Notes under the pieces: model-generated | Told to the model about the DNA's origin: nothing | The model's database searches: none | The model's input: only the letters and a program-made list of their open reading frames with translations | Program-made: the position numbers and the translations under genes | NCBI GenBank assembly: GCA_039591075.1 | Contig: JBDHEI010000004.1 | Location: 1 to 64,000 of the forward strand | Reading direction: 5' to 3' | Length of the DNA stretch: 64,000 nt | DNA from: JAOTVV01 sp039591075 | GTDB lineage: Bacteria > Gemmatimonadota > Gemmatimonadetes > Gemmatimonadales > GWC2-71-9 | Part shown: piece after piece, positions 59,305 through 64,000 of the stretch | How the letters are laid out: each line of letters starts with the position of its first letter | Numbering within the stretch: the stretch's first letter is position 1

Positions 59305-60693
59305 TCAGTCTGCGGGTGTCTGTCGTGGGAGCGTGAGGGTGATGCGGAGCCCCCCCAGCGGGCTCCGATCGGCCAAGATCTGGCCGCCGTGGGCGTGGGC
59401 GATTGCCGCTGCCACCGTGAGACCGAGCCCGGCGGCCCCAGTTCGCGTGCGGGCGCTGTCTGTCCGATAGAAATGTTCGAATAAACTGGGCAGGATGTCG
59501 TCGGGAATGCCCGAACCACTGTCGTCGACCGTGATCCCGACCGTGTCCGAGTCGCCTTTGATGGTCACGCGGACGTCCGTGCCGGGAGGAGTGTGTTTGA
59601 TGGTGTTGTCGAGCAAGTGATTCACCGCGATCGACAGGAGCTCGCCGTCCACCGGCGCACTCAGATCGTCGGTCCCGGCTTCGTAGCGGAAGACCCGCTC
59701 AGCATCGCGTATTTGCGCCTTTGACGTGGCACGCTCGACGAGTGAGCCAATGTCTCGTTCCCCGCGCTCGAGCTCCAACTCACCGGCCTCCAGTCGTGCG
59801 AGGAGAGCCAGCGACTCGCTGATCGACGTGAGGTAGTCCACGTCCTCCAAGACGCTCGTCAGGACGGCCCGGTATTCCTCTGGCCTGCGCTCGCCCCGCA
59901 GCGCGATCTCCACCGCTCCACGCATGGCGGTGAGCGGTGTGCGCAGATCGTGCCCTGCATCGGCGATCATCCGCCGCTGAGCTTCATAGGCCCGTTCGAG
60001 CCGCTGAAACGCGTCGTTGAGCACCTCCACCAGGCCCGCGAACTCCTCCATGTCGGCATAGGCGGTGATGCGCTGGCGCCCGCTAGGCTGGATGGAGCGA
60101 GCCTGCTCGGTGATCTCGAGGACCGGGGCCACCGTAGTGGCGGAGAGCCAGTTGGCACCGATCACCGTCGCCACGACACCGAGCAGTACGGTCCCGAGCA
60201 TGAGGAACAGCACTTCGCGGCTCGCGTCGGCCAGGGGTTGGAGCGATGCCGCGACCTGGAGCACGTCGTTGTCGGGACGCCCGCCCCCCGGGACAGCGAG
60301 ATAGAACGAACGGATCCTGCCGTTGCGCCATCGCTGGCCTGCCCACGCCGTGCCCCCGCGACGGGCGCGCTCGAAGCTCGCACGATCCAGCGGCAAGTCG
60401 GCCGCCAGGGGCGTGTTGGTCTGCACAATGACCCCTTCGGCGTTCCGCACGACGACAAAACGATTGACCTCCCGAACGAAGCTCGACCAGTCCTCGTGTT
60501 CGGGCTGGATCGCAATGGGGAGCCGCGAAGAGACGACTGCGGTCTGCAGGTGTGCCTCCGCTGCGATGTTCCGGTCCAACGACTCCTGGAGCACCCGACG
60601 CGCACCCAGGAACGCCCACAGTGCGATGACGAGGAGGGCTGCACAGATGGTGAGGGAAAACCGCACGGACACCGTGCGGCGCAGGGAGTACAT
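59305..60693 (-). CDS. Membrane sensor histidine kinase
   Basis: The 462-aa kinase has a membrane helix (about 8-28), a periplasmic sensor of about 140 residues, a second helix (about 165-188), HAMP, the H-box DAGHDLRTPLTAMRG, and the ATPase motifs NHLLDNTIKHTPPGT, DDSGSGIPDDIL and GAAGLGLTVAAAIAHAHGG. The ligand is unknown. It overlaps the stop of its OmpR-type regulator gene by one base (TGATG), so the two are made together. Confidence 0.92.
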   Translation of the reverse strand: MYSLRRTVSVRFSLTICAALLVIALWAFLGARRVLQESLDRNIAAEAHLQTAVVSSRLPIAIQPEHEDWSSFVREVNRFVVVRNAEGVIVQTNTPLAADLPLDRASFERARRGGTAWAGQRWRNGRIRSFYLAVPGGGRPDNDVLQVAASLQPLADASREVLFLMLGTVLLGVVATVIGANWLSATTVAPVLEITEQARSIQPSGRQRITAYADMEEFAGLVEVLNDAFQRLERAYEAQRRMIADAGHDLRTPLTAMRGAVEIALRGERRPEEYRAVLTSVLEDVDYLTSISESLALLARLEAGELELERGERDIGSLVERATSKAQIRDAERVFRYEAGTDDLSAPVDGELLSIAVNHLLDNTIKHTPPGTDVRVTIKGDSDTVGITVDDSGSGIPDDILPSLFEHFYRTDSARTRTGAAGLGLTVAAAIAHAHGGQILADRSPLGGLRITLTLPRQTPAD

Positions 60694-61373
60694 CAGTCCG
60701 TGCTGTTCCGCTTCAGGCAGAACCCGACCCCTCGCACCGTCTGTATGAGACCGTCGAACCCGGCCTCACGCAGCTTGCGTCGCAAATTGCCGACGTGAAC
60801 GTCGACAACGTTGCTCTCGGGGTCGAAGTGCATGTCCCACACTTTCTCGAGCAGCTCCGTGCGACGGACCACATCTTCGGGGTGGAGCATGAAATGCTCG
60901 AGCAGCTGGAACTCCCGCGGTGTGAGGTCGAGCGCATGCTCGCCCGCCCAGGCGCGGTGCTTCAGCCGGTCCATTTCCAGCGGACCGTATGAGAGGCGAT
61001 CGAGTCGCGCTGCGCCGCCACGCCGCACGAGCGCGCGGAGGCGCGCGAGCAACTCGTCGAACTTGAAGGGCTTCGTGAGGTAGTCGTCCGCGCCAGCGTC
61101 GAGCCCCCGGACGACGTCCTCGGTCGCATCGCGGGCGGTGAGCATCAGGATGGGCGTGCTCCGCCCCTCACGTCTGAGCTCCGCCGCCACCTGGAGGCCG
61201 TTCTTCTTTGGGAGCATCAGGTCGAGCAGGATCGCATCGTAGTCGTTGATGTGCGCGAAGACGGTGGCCTCGTCACCGTCTTTGGCCACGTCGACGGCGT
61301 AGCCCTCTTCTCGGAGACCCATCTCGATGAATCCTGCGACCTTCCGGTCGTCCTCGACTACAAGGATCCGCAT
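60693..61373 (-). CDS. OmpR-family response regulator
   Basis: The 226-aa regulator has a REC domain (VEDDRK; phospho-Asp in AILLDLMLPKKNG; Lys in YLTKPFKFDEL) and an OmpR winged helix (LDLTPREFQLLEHFMLHPED, VVDVHVGNLRRKLREAG). It partners the histidine kinase encoded immediately downstream. The genes it controls are not indicated, though the DUF2892 and cytochrome genes lie nearby. Confidence 0.93.
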   Translation of the reverse strand: MRILVVEDDRKVAGFIEMGLREEGYAVDVAKDGDEATVFAHINDYDAILLDLMLPKKNGLQVAAELRREGRSTPILMLTARDATEDVVRGLDAGADDYLTKPFKFDELLARLRALVRRGGAARLDRLSYGPLEMDRLKHRAWAGEHALDLTPREFQLLEHFMLHPEDVVRRTELLEKVWDMHFDPESNVVDVHVGNLRRKLREAGFDGLIQTVRGVGFCLKRNSTD

Positions 61374-61431
61374 GTGGAAAACCCTAGCCCGCGCGAAGTA
61401 ATTGGGCGCTTAAGCGACTGTGAACCACTCT

Positions 61432-62670
61432 TTATGAAGACGCATCGGCAAATCGTGGGATGTTGAGATGAAAGCGGGCACCGTGCCCGAGCTGACTTTC
61501 GACCCTTAGATCGCCGCCCAGCAAACGGGCCAGTTTTCGGGACAATGCCAGGCCGAGACCGGTCCCGCGTTCGGTCTGTTTGCCCGCCCGCTCGAAGGCC
61601 TCGAAGATGATGGCCTGCTGCTCGGGCGCGATGCCCTCGCCGTGATCCACTACATCGAACCGCATCTCGCCGTTGGACGCCCGGACCTTGACGTCGATCG
61701 TGTCGTCCTGGGGGCTGTGGCGTACCGCATTGGTCAGCAGGTTGATGAGGATCTGCCGCACCCGCTGAGGGTCGGTGCGGCAGTCGATGGTCCCATCGGG
61801 GCCGGTCACGCGGACGGCGATGCCTTTCCGCTCCGCCGCCGGCTCGACCGTTGCCACCGATTCCCGCACGATAGTCCAGGCATCGGCATCGATGAGCTTG
61901 GGCTCGAGCCTGTCGGCGTCGAGACGGCTCAGATCGAGCAGATCCTCGAGCAGGTTGAGCGCTCGCTCGGCCGATTCCTGGACCTCGATTGCCGCCCGCG
62001 GTGTGTCAGGAGCGGTCTTCCGAACCCAGAGCTCGGCCCAGCCGTGAACCGCCGTCAGAGCGTTGCGTAGCTCGTGGTTTGTCATGGCGTAGAACCGCTC
62101 GCGCGAGTCGTGCATGCCGCGGAGCTCGGCGAGCAAGCGCTCGCGATCCTGGTGAAACCGGGCGTTCTCCACCGCGACCGCGGCATAGGCGGAGAGCATG
62201 ACCGCGACCTTCTCGTCCTCTTCGCTGAACTCCTCAGCACCGATCTTCTCGGTCAGATACAGGTTGCCGATCGGTCGTTCGCGACCGTGGATGGGCACCC
62301 CGAGAAAGGACCGCATGGGGGCATGTTGCTTTGGCATTCCGGTGAACTTCGGATGCTTCGTGAGGTCCTTGAGGCGGATTGGGTGCGGGTCCGTGATGAG
62401 GAGACCGAGAATGCCGTGGCCGCTCGGCGGTCCGCCGAGTCGTGACCTCTCGGCTTCATCGATGCCGCTGGTAATGAACCGCTCCAGGCGGTCACCATCC
62501 GCGTGCAGCACTCCCAGAGCCGCGAATCGTGACCCGATCACCGCTCGGGCGGACTCGACGACCTCCGTCAGCACCGCATCGAGCTCGTGCACCGAGGCAA
62601 TGCGGATACCGGCGCGGCAGAGTTGCTCCGCGCGATGCCAGATCTCGCGGCGGCCCATGTCGGCACTCAT
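61432..62670 (-). CDS. GAF-domain histidine kinase (DevS/DosS-like)
   Basis: The 412-aa protein has an N-terminal GAF domain (about 15-180) with FAALGVLHADGDRLERFITS, PPSGHGILGLLI and SFLGVPIHGRERPIGNLYLT, the signature of DevS/DosS-type haem or redox sensors. Next are the H-box MTNHELRNALTAVHGW and ATPase motifs NLLTNAVRHSPQDDT, DHGEGIAPEQ and RGTGLGLALSRKLARLLGG. It has no membrane helix. It lies upstream of the OmpR-type system but has no regulator of its own adjacent. Confidence 0.9.
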   Translation of the reverse strand: MSADMGRREIWHRAEQLCRAGIRIASVHELDAVLTEVVESARAVIGSRFAALGVLHADGDRLERFITSGIDEAERSRLGGPPSGHGILGLLITDPHPIRLKDLTKHPKFTGMPKQHAPMRSFLGVPIHGRERPIGNLYLTEKIGAEEFSEEDEKVAVMLSAYAAVAVENARFHQDRERLLAELRGMHDSRERFYAMTNHELRNALTAVHGWAELWVRKTAPDTPRAAIEVQESAERALNLLEDLLDLSRLDADRLEPKLIDADAWTIVRESVATVEPAAERKGIAVRVTGPDGTIDCRTDPQRVRQILINLLTNAVRHSPQDDTIDVKVRASNGEMRFDVVDHGEGIAPEQQAIIFEAFERAGKQTERGTGLGLALSRKLARLLGGDLRVESQLGHGARFHLNIPRFADASS

Positions 62671-62777
62671 GATCTCAAGCTAATCCGGCCTCTGAGCCTT
62701 CTCTAGCCCGTTTGTCGGAGATCCGGTTCCTGCGGCCGGGATCCGCCCGCCTTGTCGCCGACCTGGCCAGGTCGGTA

Positions 62778-63545
62778 ATGTGCAGGCGTCTTCGCCGTGA
62801 TTGGACCGTGGACCCAATATTGGTCGTGCTCCTCTACTCGTCGCTTGCCGCGGCCATGGCCGCGGTTGGGGTGCTTCCACTCCTCGGTCGGCGAAGGCTT
62901 CCAAGGCACTGGATCGGGTGGTCGAACGCGCTGGCCGCGGGCCTCATGCTCGGTGTGGCCTATGCCCTGCTGGTGAGCGCACGTGAACGTGTGCCGCTGA
63001 GCGGAGCGCTCGGAGCGCTGCTGGGCATCCTGTTCGTGAATCGAACCCACGCTGCATCCGGTACCAGCGAACTCGATCTCAATCGGCTGGACGAGACCAG
63101 CCCGGATTACGGCTACAAGGTCCTCCTCGTGAACGCGGTGCATTCGGCGGCAGAGGGGGTGGCCATCGGAGCGGCGATGGCGGTGAATCTCTCGTTCGGG
63201 GTATTCACGGCGCTCGCCATCGCCGTGCACAATGTGCCGGAGGGGACCGTCCTCGCAGCAATCCTCACCTCGCGGAGCGTGCGGCTCCGGGACGCCGCCG
63301 GCCTGGCCGTCGCGACCAATGTGAGCCAGGTACTCCTCGCCATCGTGACCTTTGCCCTCATCGCCGCCGCCCCGGGGCTCATGCCGTGGGCCTTGGGCTT
63401 CGCCGTCGGGTCGCTCATCTACCTCGTGCTCGCCGAGTTGCTCCCCGAGTGCTATCGGGAGGCCGGCAGCACGAGCATCGCGCTCGTCACGCTCGTGGCC
63501 ATGGGCATGGTCGCGTTGCTCGTGAGCCTCGGCCCCGGGGGCTGA
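62778..63545 (+). CDS. ZIP-family metal transporter
   Basis: The protein of about 255 residues has ZIP-family metal-binding helices IV and V: VNAVHSAAEGVAIGAAMAVN and AIAVHNVPEGTVLAA. It would import zinc, iron or another divalent metal. The start may be ATG 62778 or GTG 62808. Its stop is followed with no gap by a second ZIP gene, so the two may form a heterodimer. Confidence 0.87.
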   Translation: MCRRLRRDWTVDPILVVLLYSSLAAAMAAVGVLPLLGRRRLPRHWIGWSNALAAGLMLGVAYALLVSARERVPLSGALGALLGILFVNRTHAASGTSELDLNRLDETSPDYGYKVLLVNAVHSAAEGVAIGAAMAVNLSFGVFTALAIAVHNVPEGTVLAAILTSRSVRLRDAAGLAVATNVSQVLLAIVTFALIAAAPGLMPWALGFAVGSLIYLVLAELLPECYREAGSTSIALVTLVAMGMVALLVSLGPGG

Positions 63546-64000
63546 GTGCATCCCGTCATCATCGTCTTCCTCTACGGCCTCGTCACGGCGCTCGCGACGG
63601 GGCTGGGGGCGTTGCCCTTTGCGTTCGTGCGCCGGATCTCCCCGAGGATCACGGCCCAGTCGAATGCCGTGGCGTCGGGGCTGATGCTGGGCGCGAGTTT
63701 CGGGCTCGTCGCCGAGGGTACGCAGTACGGGAGCTGGCAGACGATCATCGGGGGCATGGGTGGGGTGCTCTTCATCCTCGTCACCCACGCGATCCTCAAA
63801 CGCTACGATCTGGAGTTCGCTGGCGGCCGGGGGGCCGGTGCCCGCCGTGCGGTGCTGCTGATGGTGGTGATGACGGTCCACTCCTTTGCCGAGGGCGTGG
63901 CGGTGGGCGTGTCGTTCGGTGGAGGTATGACACTCGCGTTGGTGATCGTCATCGCCATTGCTGTGCACAACATTCCCGAGGGCCTAGCAATCAGCGCCGT
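63546..64000 (+). CDS. ZIP-family metal transporter, cut by the window end
   Basis: Reading from GTG at 63546, immediately after the previous stop, the frame is open to the end of the window (151 codons). It contains the ZIP motifs MTVHSFAEGVAVGVSF and AIAVHNIPEGLAIS, so the metal-binding helices are present and the C-terminus is outside the window. It is a paralogue of the preceding gene. The gap-free junction suggests coupled translation. Confidence 0.88.
   Translation, partial: MHPVIIVFLYGLVTALATGLGALPFAFVRRISPRITAQSNAVASGLMLGASFGLVAEGTQYGSWQTIIGGMGGVLFILVTHAILKRYDLEFAGGRGAGARRAVLLMVVMTVHSFAEGVAVGVSFGGGMTLALVIVIAIAVHNIPEGLAISA

Overview
This is a high-GC chromosomal window with dense, mostly SD-led genes and many 1-8 bp stop/start overlaps. 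The gene content points to Gemmatimonadota or a close relative: two PknB-type Ser/Thr kinases (one fused to a TolB-like domain and TPRs), paired RCC1-repeat lipoproteins (one with a Big2-like domain), a TonB-dependent receptor with a carboxypeptidase-regulatory domain followed by a DUF4249-like lipoprotein, DinB, DUF6265, LemA and M48 proteins, and many outer-membrane and lipoprotein signals. This is an inference from family content; there is no rRNA marker here. The only RNA gene seen is one tRNA-Cys.

Layout. 1-125: edge of an IS3-like element. 154-10.1k: small accessory and housekeeping genes (DinB, kinase-TolB-TPR, a frameshifted TolB propeller, desaturase, GNAT, EEP nuclease-like lipoprotein, VOC protein). 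10.2-16k: archease, then a minus-strand chain LemA, M48 protease, PlsB-like acyltransferase, YhaM-like exonuclease and a truncated Rossmann protein. 16.1-22.4k: pseudopilin-like protein, propeller lipoprotein, zinc-ribbon membrane protein, TonB receptor and partner lipoprotein. 22.5-27k: glnA, HAD phosphatase, BamA/TamA-like protein, DUF6265. 27-31.3k: two coupled RCC1 lipoproteins, YbjQ, Nudix, SRAP. 31.3-36.6k: secreted formamidase-like protein and a GntR/ABC operon ending in two proteins of unknown function. 36.6-41k: second kinase, tRNA-Cys with duplicated 3' end, paralogue remnant, PLP decarboxylase, Cys-rich protein.

41.1-52.9k is the most interesting region. A plus-strand operon encodes a MarR-REC-GGDEF-REC fusion with degenerate first REC and GGDEF modules, a membrane-anchored HEAT protein, a processive GT2 synthase and a sensorless hybrid histidine kinase with HPt. 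It converges on a minus-strand pair: a TPR/glycosidase-like lipoprotein and a YaiO/PgaA-like TPR plus beta-barrel outer-membrane protein. Together they resemble a rearranged exopolysaccharide synthesis, processing and export machine under phosphorelay control.

53-64k: an N-terminal-nucleophile P1 peptidase with a sodium symporter, tryptophanase, two c-type cytochromes, an OmpR-type two-component pair, a GAF histidine kinase and two tandem ZIP metal transporters, the second cut by the window end.

Unusual features include two genes that appear to start at CTG behind a perfect AGGAGG, several candidate operators (TGGTNNACCA pair, CTGACC-N4-GGTCAG pair, GntR palindrome), and a 26-bp inverted repeat bracketing a start codon.
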